A stretch of 64,000 nucleotides of DNA from Paenibacillus faecalis (GCF_900289175.1 NZ_LT985747.1:1821937-1885936); one strand, 5' to 3'. Positions 8,414-17,746 are shown, counted from the stretch's first letter. A program made the numbers and translations. The notes: generated from the letters alone by a model not told the origin.

Positions 8414-10099
8414 TTACTTCTGCTTCATTTTAGCCAGGTTTTCCTGCCATTTAACAGTACGCCACTCCAAGAGTTTATCGTAACCAAGCGCCATCAAATC
8501 CTTATGGCCCTGGTCGAGAATTTGCTCAACTTCTTCATCACTTCCAGCCATGACGGATTTAGCATAAACCTCCAGGAACATTTCGTCTATGGAAGCCTTA
8601 ATTACGCCTTCTTCGGATTCAGGGTCTGGGTTCAGATTAATAAATTCCGTAACGTTATATTGAGTAGGCCAAGTGATCGTTTGTTGATATTTTGTTCTCC
8701 AATCCTGCTCTTCGAACGGAAGATTTTCCATATACTTGTATTTGGCAGGATCAATATAGCTTGTGTTTCCTACAAACATTACCGGCTCATTTTTAGTTTG
8801 AATATCGGCAACTTCCTTTGGATCGTAATTTTCAGTAAAGTTCGGTTTTCCTTCTTCGTCAAATCCTTCCCAGTTTTTACCCTCTGGGCCGAAGTATTGG
8901 ACATTCATGCCTTCAGGACCTGTATACCAGTCAAGGAAAGCAAAGATCGCTTCAGGGTCTTCCGCAGCGGTTGTAATATATGCTGCATTCCATCCAAAGC
9001 TCGTGTACGTACCTGGATAAATTTTATTCTTATCCAGGCCTGGTTTGTGGATAGGCCAGATCATGAAATAGCCGCCATCCGGATCTTCCTTGATCAATTC
9101 CGGATGAGCTTCACCAGCAAATGTTGTCGGACTAGATCCGGCAAATACGGCTACTCTTCCGGTCATTACTTTTTCTAATACCTGGTCTTCCGTTTGGTTG
9201 AAGGCATCTTGAGAGATGAGTTTCTCTCTGTAAAGCTTGGCTATATATTTCTGAGCTTCGCGAAATACCGGATCGGTGAATACTGGCGTGAGCTTTCCAT
9301 CCTTCGGTATAGCTCGTAACCCGCTATTGAGATAAGTATAAAGCGCACCTTCACCAAATGCTGTATAGAGAACACCCAGTCCCTGCATATCTTGCGCACG
9401 ATGCGGCTCAAACGGAATGATGCTGTCGCCGTACTTTTCTTTTACTTTGACGAGATAGTCATAAAGATCATCGGTTGTTTTCAAAGCAGGTTTTCCTAAC
9501 TCATCGTAGATTTTTTTGTTAACGACGTAACCTGCATTTCCGAAAGGATTCGACGAATACCAGTTCGGGAACATATACAGCTTGCCGTCATCATGACGAA
9601 GCATGTTCAGGTCTTCGCCCATCCACTCTTTCAGATTAGGGTACTTATCTAGATAATCATCAAACGCAACGAGTTTTCCAGCTTTATACAGCCTCTCCAT
9701 GTCCGGATGGTTACGATCCGTCCAGATCATATCTGGCAGATCATCTGAAGCCATCAGTGCACTCAATTTTTGAGTATGGGCCCCCGATGCTGCGATCATG
9801 TTGATTTTAACCTGTTTTTCCTCACTAAGATATTTACCGATTGGCGTGCTTTCCCACTTAGGAAAATCAGTGTTGTTATAGTGAGCATATGCTGAAAACT
9901 CCAATGGCTTTTCACCAAGTACCCACTTGCTGTCTGATTTTTCATTCGGTTGCTCTTTGTTATCCTTATCTGTCTCGTTATTCACGGTTCCAGAATTCGG
10001 CGGGCTGCCTTCTTCTGACTTGCTGCACCCAGCCAGTACCATCGTCATCGCCAGAAACAATGACACGATCACCAGGAGCGGCCTTCTCATCCTTCTCAT
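8414..10099 (-). CDS. Extracellular solute-binding lipoprotein, LplA type
   Basis: A 561-residue binding protein of the large family-1 subgroup that goes with LplB/LplC permeases. The signal peptide has the lipobox VLAGC followed by a charged, N/E/K-rich linker. Length and C-terminal Trp-rich region fit this group. I chose the ATG at 10099, which has AAAGGGG eight bases upstream, over the in-frame ATG at 10117. It is the third gene after the two permeases. LplA relatives bind oligosaccharides or sugar derivatives; the ligand here cannot be read. Confidence 0.93.
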   Translation of the reverse strand: MRRMRRPLLVIVSLFLAMTMVLAGCSKSEEGSPPNSGTVNNETDKDNKEQPNEKSDSKWVLGEKPLEFSAYAHYNNTDFPKWESTPIGKYLSEEKQVKINMIAASGAHTQKLSALMASDDLPDMIWTDRNHPDMERLYKAGKLVAFDDYLDKYPNLKEWMGEDLNMLRHDDGKLYMFPNWYSSNPFGNAGYVVNKKIYDELGKPALKTTDDLYDYLVKVKEKYGDSIIPFEPHRAQDMQGLGVLYTAFGEGALYTYLNSGLRAIPKDGKLTPVFTDPVFREAQKYIAKLYREKLISQDAFNQTEDQVLEKVMTGRVAVFAGSSPTTFAGEAHPELIKEDPDGGYFMIWPIHKPGLDKNKIYPGTYTSFGWNAAYITTAAEDPEAIFAFLDWYTGPEGMNVQYFGPEGKNWEGFDEEGKPNFTENYDPKEVADIQTKNEPVMFVGNTSYIDPAKYKYMENLPFEEQDWRTKYQQTITWPTQYNVTEFINLNPDPESEEGVIKASIDEMFLEVYAKSVMAGSDEEVEQILDQGHKDLMALGYDKLLEWRTVKWQENLAKMKQK

Positions 10100-10165
10100 T
10101 CGCGAAACCCCTTTCATCCCTGAATATATATGTTCAAAGCTATTCGCCTTAAACCGTACCCATTT

Positions 10166-11065
10166 CTACTCTTTCAGCGAGCCTACCAGCACGCCTTTAA
10201 CAAAATATTTCTGCACGAATGGATATACAAGAATAATCGGCAGCGTAACAACAATCATCATCGCCATCGTAAGCGACTTCGAAGTGACTTGCTTTGTCTG
10301 TTCAACGAGTGCGGCCGATGCACTATCCAGCACAGCACTCTGTCCGCTTACAATGTTGGCATTCAACGTTTGACGCAGTATCGTCTGGATCGGCATCAAT
10401 TCTTCGTTGGTAATATAAATACTTGGCAAGAACCAGTCATTCCAGTGGCCCACAGCTGTCAGAAGAGATAATGTTGCGATAACCGGACCGGACAGAGGAA
10501 GAATAATTCGGAAGAATATCCCCCAGGTACTGCAACCATCAATATGAGCCGATTCCTCCAATCCAACCGGCAGCCCCTTAAAGAAGGTCCGGAAAATGAT
10601 CATGTTCCACACACTAATCATGGAAGGGACGATAAATACAGCAAACGTATCCATCATGCCAAGTGAGCGTATCAACAGATAAGTCGGAATCAATCCCCCG
10701 CCGAAGTACATTGTGAACACAAAGAACACCATGTAGTAGTTTCGGCCAATCAGGTACGTCCGTGTCATACCAAACGCCAATAGAGCAGTCATAAATATGG
10801 AGCTCGCCGTTCCGACAATAACACGGGCAACAGATACCATAAAGCCGGTGATCAATCGATTATCTTGCAAAATGATTTGGTAATTTTCAAGGGTGAATTC
10901 TCTCGGCCAGAAGGTGATTCCGCCCTTAGCGGTGTCTACGCCTACGTTGAACGATACGGCAACCGCATTCCAGAATGGGTAGAGCGCTGAAAAGGCCAGT
11001 AAACCAAGCAAAGTATATATGACGACAAGCATGATTCTGTCGCTAAAGCTGATTCTTTTTAACAT
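10166..11065 (-). CDS. ABC transporter permease, LplC/YtcP type
   Basis: A 299-residue inner-membrane subunit with about six hydrophobic segments. Its EAA loop is GLEESAHIDGCSTWGIFFRI. The C-terminus PFVQKYFVKGVLVGSLKE is characteristic of LplC/YtcP proteins. The ATG at 11065 is preceded by GCAGGAGGTGC. It lies 29 bases after the LplB-type partner and 66 bases before the binding protein. No ATPase is encoded with it, so MsmX-like sharing is likely. Confidence 0.95.
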   Translation of the reverse strand: MLKRISFSDRIMLVVIYTLLGLLAFSALYPFWNAVAVSFNVGVDTAKGGITFWPREFTLENYQIILQDNRLITGFMVSVARVIVGTASSIFMTALLAFGMTRTYLIGRNYYMVFFVFTMYFGGGLIPTYLLIRSLGMMDTFAVFIVPSMISVWNMIIFRTFFKGLPVGLEESAHIDGCSTWGIFFRIILPLSGPVIATLSLLTAVGHWNDWFLPSIYITNEELMPIQTILRQTLNANIVSGQSAVLDSASAALVEQTKQVTSKSLTMAMMIVVTLPIILVYPFVQKYFVKGVLVGSLKE

Positions 11066-11094
11066 AAATGCACCTCCTGCGGGCTAAAACGGCC

Positions 11095-12072
11095 TTACCA
11101 TAAGCTGTTACCGGATTTGCGGGCTATATAGTTTGCAATCGTAAGCAGCATAATACTGATAATCGCCTTGAATAATCCAATCGCGACCGCATAGGAATAT
11201 CTATGTGTTCCCAGACCCACGCGGTAAACATAAGTATCTATTACATCTGAAACCGGCCTGAGTACTGGGTTTGAAGCCAAGAGAAGGATATCCTCGAATC
11301 CGGCGTTAAGCAGATTTCCAATCGCAAGAATCATGAAAATGGCAACGACCGGCATGATGGAAGGCAGTGTGATGAGATAGATTTGCTTGAATTTGCTCGC
11401 CCCGTCAATATCAGCCGCCTCATACAAATGGGGATCTACCCCGGCGATTGCCGCAAGAAATACGATCGAACCGAATCCGATTTCCTTCCACACATTGACC
11501 GAAACAAGGATAGACCAAAAGTATTCTTTGATCGAAAGGAAGTTGATCGGCTCATCTATAGCCCCCACGGACTGCAGAATCATGTTCACGCTTCCATTTT
11601 CCGTAGAAAGCATAGCCATTGTAAGCCCCGCTACGATAACCCAAGAGAGGAAGTGAGGCAGATAAGTGATCGTCTGAACTACTCTCTTGAAAAACATATG
11701 GCGCACCTCATTCAGCATAAGCGCAAGTATGATAGGTGCCGGAAATCCAATCAGGAATTTCAATAAGCTGATCACTATGGTGTTTCGAATCAGTCTCTCA
11801 AACTCTGGTGCTGCAAAAAAAGCTTCAAAATGCTTGAATCCAACCCAGGGATTTTCCCATATCCTTGAGCCTGTGAACAGGTTGTAATCCATAAATCCGG
11901 TTACCACCCCGTACATAGGTAAGTAAGAAAAGATGAAAACCAGAATGATCCCGGGAATAACCATAAGCTGGACATCCCATTGCCTAAAAAAGCGTATGAA
12001 TATGTTTTTGCTGCGAGGCTTGGGCTGCGGGGACACTGGCGGCTGCTGCTGTTCTGTAGTCGCTTGCGGCAT
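11095..12072 (-). CDS. ABC transporter permease, LplB/YtbP type
   Basis: A 325-residue inner-membrane subunit. It has a Gln/Pro-rich cytoplasmic N-terminus of about 25 residues, then about six hydrophobic segments, and the EAA loop HLYEAADIDGASKFKQIY. The ATG at 12072 follows CGGGAGGAAG. It is the first gene of the importer operon. A cre-like site sits 73 bases upstream, so carbon catabolite control is plausible alongside the YesM/YesN pair. Confidence 0.95.
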   Translation of the reverse strand: MPQATTEQQQPPVSPQPKPRSKNIFIRFFRQWDVQLMVIPGIILVFIFSYLPMYGVVTGFMDYNLFTGSRIWENPWVGFKHFEAFFAAPEFERLIRNTIVISLLKFLIGFPAPIILALMLNEVRHMFFKRVVQTITYLPHFLSWVIVAGLTMAMLSTENGSVNMILQSVGAIDEPINFLSIKEYFWSILVSVNVWKEIGFGSIVFLAAIAGVDPHLYEAADIDGASKFKQIYLITLPSIMPVVAIFMILAIGNLLNAGFEDILLLASNPVLRPVSDVIDTYVYRVGLGTHRYSYAVAIGLFKAIISIMLLTIANYIARKSGNSLW

Positions 12073-12144
12073 GTTCTTCCTCCCGTGTTCAAGAATTATA
12101 AATTTCTAGCGGTTACTTATAGAAGACGTCTTCATTCATCTGCG

Positions 12145-12158
12145 CGTAACCGCTTGCA
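12145..12158 (-). promoter_or_regulatory. Candidate cre (CcpA) site ahead of the LplB-type gene
   Basis: The minus strand reads TGCAAGCGGTTACG. This matches the Bacillus cre pattern TGnAAnCGnTnnCA at all fixed positions but the last. It lies in the 313-base divergent region 12073-12385. Confidence 0.45.
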
Positions 12159-12342
12159 CTGGACTTAAGAACATTCTACTCCGGCCATATTATTGAAACT
12201 ATATAATAAAACCGCGATTTTTTATACTTCCACAGGATGTTTATAAATCAACACGTCCGAAAAATTATAAAAAAACATTTAAAAATCCGATGAGCCAAAC
12301 GGCCTTATCTTGTAAAGCCCTTCATTTGATGTCAAAATTGAT

Positions 12343-12358
12343 ATGTATGAATATACAT
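12343..12358. promoter_or_regulatory. Inverted repeat upstream of the aldo/keto reductase
   Basis: ATGTAT and ATACAT flank GAAT. It ends 12 bases before the AGGAGG site of the plus-strand reductase, a position suited to an operator or to blocking translation initiation. No regulator can be assigned. Confidence 0.3.
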
Positions 12359-12385
12359 GAATTTGATATGAGGAGGAACGAAGCG

Positions 12386-13303
12386 ATGAGAACGATGAAG
12401 CTTGGAACCAGTTCCCTAGAGGTGCCTGTTGTTGCCGTCGGCTGTATGCGTATAAACTCATTGAACAACACCGAGGCTGAACGATTTGTTCAGTCAGCCC
12501 TTGAAGAAGGTGCGAACTTCTTTGACCATGCCGATATATACGGCGGCGGAGCTTGTGAAGAAATATTTGCGGACGCAGTACATATGAACGATGATATCCG
12601 TGAAAAAATCATTCTTCAATCCAAATGCGGAATTCGGCAGGGAATGTTCGACTTTTCCAAAGAGCATATTTTGGAATCGGTGGACGGAATTTTGAAACGA
12701 TTGAAAACGGATTATTTGGACGTGCTGCTCCTGCATCGCCCGGATACACTGGTTGAACCTGAAGAGGTGGCAGAAGCTTTTGACATACTTGAAACCTCAG
12801 GCAAGGTTCGCCACTTTGGCGTTTCCAACCAAAATCCATTTCAAATGGAACTGCTCAAGAAATCGGTGAAGCAGCCGCTTGTAGCAAATCAGCTGCAATT
12901 AAGCATCACCAACTCCACCATGATTACAAGCGGGTTTAATGTAAACATGGAGAACGATGCCGCGATAAACCGCGATGGCGGTGTTCTGGATTATTGCAGG
13001 CTTCAAGACATTACCATTCAGCCTTGGTCGCCTTTCCAATATGGTTTCTTTGAAGGGGTATTCCTTGGGAACGAAAAATTTCCGGAGCTGAATCAAACGA
13101 TTGATACTATTGCGGAAAAATATGAAGTCAGCAATACAACGATCGCGATCGCATGGCTTCTGCGTCATCCGGCACGGATGCAGCCTGTCATCGGTACGAT
13201 GAATATCGACCGGCTGAAAGATTGCTGCAAAGCCAGCGATATTTATTTAACGCGGCAAGAATGGTACGAAATTTATCGTGCAGCAGGTAATGTGCTTCCG
13301 TAA
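12386..13303 (+). CDS. Aldo/keto reductase, YcsN/YdhF-like
   Basis: A 305-residue NADPH-dependent oxidoreductase with a TIM-barrel fold. The catalytic tetrad is visible: Asp and Tyr in FFDHADIYGGG, Lys in LQSKCG, and His in LLLHRPD. The stretch ATGAGAACG at 12386 follows AGGAGG (12371-12376), which sets the start; an in-frame ATG at 12290 has no such site. It is divergent from the LplABC operon. The physiological substrate is unknown, as for YcsN and E. coli YdhF. Confidence 0.9.
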   Translation: MRTMKLGTSSLEVPVVAVGCMRINSLNNTEAERFVQSALEEGANFFDHADIYGGGACEEIFADAVHMNDDIREKIILQSKCGIRQGMFDFSKEHILESVDGILKRLKTDYLDVLLLHRPDTLVEPEEVAEAFDILETSGKVRHFGVSNQNPFQMELLKKSVKQPLVANQLQLSITNSTMITSGFNVNMENDAAINRDGGVLDYCRLQDITIQPWSPFQYGFFEGVFLGNEKFPELNQTIDTIAEKYEVSNTTIAIAWLLRHPARMQPVIGTMNIDRLKDCCKASDIYLTRQEWYEIYRAAGNVLP

Positions 13304-13425
13304 GGTTTTGTAAATTTTTTTCTATTTAGCTGTTTCAGCCTTCAAATTACGGGGTAAGTTCGTATCGAGAGCATGAAAGAGAATCCCAGACCCTTTCTCT
13401 TCTTGCCGTATCATGGACCACTCCC

Positions 13426-13477
13426 AAAAAAATTCGCCATGCCCTGTTTCTTCCCCCGAAACCGGCATGGCGAATTT
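13426..13477. terminator. Bidirectional terminator between reductase and formate/nitrite channel
   Basis: AAATTCGCCATGCC (13430-13443) is the exact reverse complement of GGCATGGCGAATTT (13464-13477). The minus strand then has seven T, so it chiefly ends the channel transcript. It also lies downstream of the plus-strand reductase. Confidence 0.85.
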
Positions 13478-13533
13478 GTTTATATAATAAAGACTGTTTA
13501 CACTTGTTGTACTTGTTTTAGGCTATTTCTAGA

Positions 13534-14367
13534 CTAAGCATGCTTCTTAGCACGAACTTTTTGGCTAGAAGCCTTAGGCCCGCTAATCTCCGCCTTGTTA
13601 CCATCCTTCAAATAGGCAGCCCAGTATGCAACAGCTACAAATATCCCGCCGCCGACCATATTGCCAAGCCAAACAGGAATAAAGTTTATGATGTACTCGC
13701 CCCAGCTGTAATAACCTTCGAAAATCGCCGCTGGAATCAAGAACATGTTCGCGACCACGTGCTGAAATCCGATAGCGACAAACGCCATCGTCGGGAACCA
13801 GATTCCGAGAATTTTACCGCTCATATGGTCAGAGCCATAGCATAGCCATACAGCCAGTGCAACTAGCCAGTTACAACCAATCCCCGAAACAAATGCCTGA
13901 AGGAAGCTGGCATCCAGTTTATGTCCCGCGAGCTCCACCACTTTATCTAAATAGATACCGCTGCCTGTCAGTCCCACCACATGCCCGAAAAAGTAGGCTA
14001 CAAAGACGCCGCCCAAAAAATTGCTGAGCGTAATGAGCGCCAAATTTTTAAGCGCTTGTCCCCAAGTGATTCGTTTCGCTACTTTAGCGAGCGAGATCGC
14101 CATCATATTACCAGTAAGCAGCTCCCCGCCCGCCAGCAAAACAAGAATCAATCCAACCGGGAACAAAGCCGCTCCGATAAAATTGACCACACCGGACCAT
14201 TCCTGAGGTGCCCCGGCAATGACGCGTATGTCCAGCAAATAACCTAGAGCAATAAATGCACCGGCCAAAAAGCCAAGGATCAACACGGTCAAAAGCGGAT
14301 TAGTCGCTTTCTTAACCCCATTTTCCACTGTAATCTCCGCAATCTGCTGCGGCTTGTAGTATGCCAT
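13534..14367 (-). CDS. Formate/nitrite transporter family channel
   Basis: A 277-residue membrane protein of the FocA/NirC family, which forms pentameric channels for formate, nitrite or hydrosulfide. Six hydrophobic segments are visible. Conserved stretches include LAGGELLTGNMM near residue 82 and SGIGCNWLVALAVW near residue 160. The start at 14367 follows GGGGTAGAGG. It is a single gene with a terminator downstream. It is closest in type to B. subtilis YrhG, but no formate dehydrogenase or nitrite reductase gene lies nearby to identify its anion. Confidence 0.93.
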   Translation of the reverse strand: MAYYKPQQIAEITVENGVKKATNPLLTVLILGFLAGAFIALGYLLDIRVIAGAPQEWSGVVNFIGAALFPVGLILVLLAGGELLTGNMMAISLAKVAKRITWGQALKNLALITLSNFLGGVFVAYFFGHVVGLTGSGIYLDKVVELAGHKLDASFLQAFVSGIGCNWLVALAVWLCYGSDHMSGKILGIWFPTMAFVAIGFQHVVANMFLIPAAIFEGYYSWGEYIINFIPVWLGNMVGGGIFVAVAYWAAYLKDGNKAEISGPKASSQKVRAKKHA

Positions 14368-14525
14368 TCCTCTACCCCATCTCTTTGTACTATTTATCTA
14401 AAAACTGATCTATTTTTATTTAATTGTAACGTAAGTATAAATTTTCGAACGTAAAATATGTCACGTTTCAGTTCTGATGCAGAGGGAGGAAGACAGTACA
14501 AACAAATATTTGTCCTTTTGTACAA

Positions 14526-14567
14526 AAGGACCATCCTAAAGCACCGATGAAGTGCTTGATGGTCCTT
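14526..14567 (-). terminator. Terminator of the TetR-controlled MFS gene
   Basis: AAGGACCATC and GATGGTCCTT form the outer stem, with AAGCAC/GTGCTT inside. The minus strand continues with TTTTG. It is followed immediately by a second palindrome at 14513-14530. Confidence 0.75.
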
Positions 14568-14597
14568 CTTGCTAGAGTTTACAGCTGCATGGTTTTC

Positions 14598-15833
14598 TTA
14601 CACTTCCTTGGCCAAATCTGGTACAGATGACATCGGCTCCGCCGAAACAGGAAATCTTAAGCTAACGATAGAAGCAACTAAAAACAAAGTACCGGCCGTA
14701 AAATATACGACAAAAATTGAAGTGGATGCCATGTACATACCGGTAGTCCCTGATCCAATTAGCAGCATGGCTGTGAAGACCGGCGTTATAAATCCGTTCA
14801 GCCTGCCAACAAACTTCTCATCGACTTGACGGATCATAGCTGCCATCAAGACGGTTTGAGCCATTGCCAGAAGCAATCCAGTCAAGAAACGCATCGTTCC
14901 TGTCAAAACTGGCCATGTGGATAATACTTCAACAAACGTAGATGTTCCGAGAAAAGCAAGTCCGATGAACATCATTACCGAGCCCTTTAGTTTTCCGGCA
15001 GCCAATGCAGCAATAACACCACCAATCAACATACCGAAGCCTTCTAATGCAGTGAACCATTGTACACTCGTCATATCCAGCTGCAAACGTTCGGTAATGA
15101 CAAAAATATCGAGCGGCTGAACGAATCCGGAACCGAGTGCCAAAATGATATACACAAGCAGCATAATTTTAATCAGACGGTTTGCCTTCATATAAATGAA
15201 GCCTTCACGGAGTTCTTTCGTAAAGGAGTTTTCGGATGGAAGCACCGGACCTGTTGATTGATCCACGGAGGATGGGATGAAGCTGATGCATATAGCGGAC
15301 ATACCGAATATGACTAGCAAACCGATCAGTGATGCCTCCAGTCCAAAAGCCTGATAAATCGCCGTTCCCACAACCGGACCTCCGATAATAAAGAGGGACA
15401 TCATCGTCTGTGACAATGCCATCGCAGATGAAACATGCTCATCCGGCAAGCAGCGTTTAATGATTTTCATAGAAGAGGGCTGTGAGAATTGGGAGACGAT
15501 TGCTGAAATCAGGGTAACAGCGAATACAGCTTGCCAATACCCCGACATCACGACAAGAAAGACAAGAAGAATAGAGGCAAAGCTCAGAATATCCCCCCAA
15601 AGCATCGTTCGTTTGGGCCGCCAGCGGTCCGCAAGAACGCCTCCTATAATGGAGAACAGAAATATGGGGGCATACTCAATTACAGTTAGCAAAGATACTG
15701 CTACCGGATCACTGTCGCTCTTCTCCATAACAAAATACAGCAGCGCCATATTACGAATCCAGATACCTGCATTTTGCAACAAATCAGACAGCATCAGCAG
15801 TACGAATGAACGATTCGTCAGCAATAACTTCAT
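14598..15833 (-). CDS. MFS efflux transporter
   Basis: A 411-residue membrane protein with about 12 hydrophobic segments. The motif-A loop GGVLADRWRPKRTMLW is near residue 65. It resembles the MFS_3/enterobactin-exporter-like group (YfiS-like in Bacillus). The ATG at 15833 follows GGGGAAGG. A perfect 20-base palindrome lies 28 bases upstream, and a TetR gene follows it, so this is most likely a drug or metabolite exporter that the TetR protein represses. Confidence 0.9.
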   Translation of the reverse strand: MKLLLTNRSFVLLMLSDLLQNAGIWIRNMALLYFVMEKSDSDPVAVSLLTVIEYAPIFLFSIIGGVLADRWRPKRTMLWGDILSFASILLVFLVVMSGYWQAVFAVTLISAIVSQFSQPSSMKIIKRCLPDEHVSSAMALSQTMMSLFIIGGPVVGTAIYQAFGLEASLIGLLVIFGMSAICISFIPSSVDQSTGPVLPSENSFTKELREGFIYMKANRLIKIMLLVYIILALGSGFVQPLDIFVITERLQLDMTSVQWFTALEGFGMLIGGVIAALAAGKLKGSVMMFIGLAFLGTSTFVEVLSTWPVLTGTMRFLTGLLLAMAQTVLMAAMIRQVDEKFVGRLNGFITPVFTAMLLIGSGTTGMYMASTSIFVVYFTAGTLFLVASIVSLRFPVSAEPMSSVPDLAKEV

Positions 15834-15860
15834 AAACCTTCCCCTTTCAAAACATCATTT

Positions 15861-15880
15861 TAAACTGACTAGTCAGTTTA
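15861..15880. promoter_or_regulatory. TetR-family operator (perfect palindrome)
   Basis: TAAACTGACTAGTCAGTTTA is a perfect 20-base palindrome in the 103-base gap between the tetR-like and MFS genes. A related 18-base site lies upstream of the tetR-like gene itself. Confidence 0.75.
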
Positions 15881-15936
15881 TTCGCGTTGACGAAACAGTA
15901 TGCCGGTATTAACGAAATACTGTTTCCATCAAATTG

Positions 15937-16536
15937 TTAGCTTTCAGGCCCTTTATGCCCGAATACGCCATGCAAAAAATACTCTACACCTCGACGATAC
16001 AATAAACGCATTTCATCAGCAGAACGCTCATAATAAGAAGTCGAAAGGCCATCCAGCAAAGAGGAAAAAATGACAGCAACCTCATCAATTTCACTTTCAG
16101 GCAAGAGTCCTTCTCGCGCTCCTTCTGCAAAAATATCACGATAGAGCTTTCGCGGCGCTTGCAAAATCTCGATAATCTGAGCCAACAAAGCCTGTTTATC
16201 CGGGTTGCTTATATAAAATTCCTGTCCCACTTTGACAAGCGGATTCTGAAAGTCGTCGACCATATGATCAGCTATGCCATAAACCTTCGCCTCAAAGCTT
16301 GCAAAATGGCTCTTCTTTTCCATCCATGCATCCATCCACTCCCGATTCTGCCGCGCAAGGAGCTGGATAAACAGCTCATCTTTACTTTTAAAATGGTAGT
16401 AGATGCTACCTTTACTAACACCGATGTAGCGAACAAGCTCATCCATAGAGGTCGCTGCGTAGCCACGCTGGATAAACAGCTCCTTTGCTTTATCAAGGAT
16501 CAGGTCCCGTTTTTTGAGTGCTTTATCAGTAGTCAA
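15937..16536 (-). CDS. TetR/AcrR family transcriptional regulator
   Basis: A 199-residue repressor. The N-terminal helix-turn-helix (about residues 25-50) contains GYAATSMDELVRYIG and SKGSIYYHFKSKDELF. The C-terminal ligand-binding region is not family-specific. The start is a TTG at 16536 with GGGAGG seven bases upstream. It is upstream of and co-oriented with the MFS gene at 14598-15833. It probably represses that gene and itself through the operators at 15861-15880 and 16577-16594. The inducer is unknown. Confidence 0.93.
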   Translation of the reverse strand: MTTDKALKKRDLILDKAKELFIQRGYAATSMDELVRYIGVSKGSIYYHFKSKDELFIQLLARQNREWMDAWMEKKSHFASFEAKVYGIADHMVDDFQNPLVKVGQEFYISNPDKQALLAQIIEILQAPRKLYRDIFAEGAREGLLPESEIDEVAVIFSSLLDGLSTSYYERSADEMRLLYRRGVEYFLHGVFGHKGPES

Positions 16537-16576
16537 ATGCCAACCTCCCTTACAAGAAAAACCATTTTACCATAAA

Positions 16577-16594
16577 AAACCGACTGTACGGTTT
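16577..16594. promoter_or_regulatory. Second TetR-type operator, upstream of the tetR-like gene
   Basis: AAACCGACTGTACGGTTT has AAACCG/CGGTTT arms. It agrees with the central 18 bases of the 15861-15880 palindrome at 13 positions. It sits 41 bases upstream of the TTG start, as expected for autoregulation. Confidence 0.55.
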
Positions 16595-16635
16595 AATTTT
16601 AGTGGATACAGATCGCTATGTAAAGAACTGAAACT

Positions 16636-16662
16636 AAGGATACCGGTAAATCCGGTATCCTT
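16636..16662. terminator. Hairpin downstream of the DUF4352 lipoprotein gene
   Basis: AAGGATACCGG and CCGGTATCCTT flank the loop TAAAT. It lies just after the minus-strand stop at 16679. The U-run is weak. Confidence 0.6.
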
Positions 16663-16678
16663 AACTAGAAAAACACCC

Positions 16679-17290
16679 TTATTCGATCGACCATACCGCT
16701 TCTCCATCCTTCAGCGGAATCATAAATGTTAGCTTCAGATCCTTGGAATTCTGGCTCACTTCATATGGAAGCTCACCTCGCAGAGTCTCTCCCGGGGCCA
16801 AGTTGCCGTCAAGACTTTGCTTGATATCTGAAGTTACAACAGGCATGTACATCTCTTGGCTGTCATCTGATAATTTGAAAGAAAGTGCAGAGGATATGAC
16901 CTGTTCTTCATCGCTCGTATTCTCTACGCTAACATCAAGAACTTTTATCGTGTTACCTGGCTGGGGCTTAAGATAATCATCGCCTTTCGATTCCCTGACG
17001 GAATGAACGGTAACGATCATGCCGTGATAATCCAGCGTTTCTCCAATGCTTGCTGGCTGATCGGAAGCGGCCTTGGCAGCTGGCTTTTCTGAAGGTTCCT
17101 CAGCCTCTTTTTCCGGCTCGTTCTCCGGTTTGCTTTCCGGTTCATTTTCAGCAGCAGTACCTTGGTCCTGTTCTACTGTTGTAGAGAGTGTATCCGTGAC
17201 CTCTTCCTGTTCTTTATCATTGGTACATGCCGCAATCAGCAGAAGACTGCTCAAAGCTACTGTCAAAATCATGAATTTTCGAATAGACAT
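16679..17290 (-). CDS. DUF4352 domain lipoprotein
   Basis: A 203-residue predicted lipoprotein. The signal peptide has lipobox LIAAC, followed by a long Glu/Pro/Lys-rich low-complexity linker (about residues 30-75) and a C-terminal beta-rich domain of the DUF4352 type (telokin-like fold). That domain includes the features DVSVENTSDEEQV and LAPGETLRGELPYEV. I chose the ATG at 17290, 11 bases after GGAGG, because it gives a compact signal peptide. Its function is unknown. It is divergent from the DUF4181 gene. Confidence 0.8.
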   Translation of the reverse strand: MSIRKFMILTVALSSLLLIAACTNDKEQEEVTDTLSTTVEQDQGTAAENEPESKPENEPEKEAEEPSEKPAAKAASDQPASIGETLDYHGMIVTVHSVRESKGDDYLKPQPGNTIKVLDVSVENTSDEEQVISSALSFKLSDDSQEMYMPVVTSDIKQSLDGNLAPGETLRGELPYEVSQNSKDLKLTFMIPLKDGEAVWSIE

Positions 17291-17379
17291 CGTTCTCTCA
17301 TCCTCCATTCTTTCATTAATGAAAACACGCGCTGTTATACTACCAAAATTAGAATTTTTTGTCCAATTATCCATATTTG

Positions 17380-17395
17380 CAATGTATACTCATTA
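17380..17395 (+). promoter_or_regulatory. 16-base element shared with 26605-26620
   Basis: CAATGTATACTCATTA ends 15 bases before the DUF4181 start. The identical 16-mer ends 22 bases before the membrane-protein gene at 26643. The contained TATACT could be a -10 box, but no good -35 is visible for either copy. Confidence 0.3.
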
Positions 17396-17410
17396 ATAAA
17401 GGAGGTTATC

Positions 17411-17746
17411 ATGACCGGTTTTTACTTTTTTACGATGATTTTTTTAATTCTCCTTCAATTTATCCTGAATAAAGTTATCGTTGGAGATGAAAGAGAAATG
17501 TCGGATACAACTGTATATAGATGGTACCTTTTGGGTTCATGGATCATAATCATACCAATGATTGTTTCGATTTGGACTTTAGATCTGGAGCAGTCACAGC
17601 CATTTATTTTATTTTTGTTTATGTTAGCTTTTATCTTTCGTGCCTATATGGAATGGAGATACATCAGGGAAACAAAACGCCATATCGTTTCAATCATTTC
17701 AGCTGCTACTTCACTAATATTTACCTGTATTTTGCTTATACTTTAA
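17411..17746 (+). CDS. DUF4181-like small membrane protein
   Basis: A 111-residue protein with about four hydrophobic segments. The conserved-looking stretch FIFRAYMEWRYIRETKRHI before the last segment fits the Bacillales DUF4181 family. The ATG at 17411 follows AAAGGAGG. Function is unknown. It converges with the NADH oxidase gene and shares its terminator region. Confidence 0.7.
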   Translation: MTGFYFFTMIFLILLQFILNKVIVGDEREMSDTTVYRWYLLGSWIIIIPMIVSIWTLDLEQSQPFILFLFMLAFIFRAYMEWRYIRETKRHIVSIISAATSLIFTCILLIL

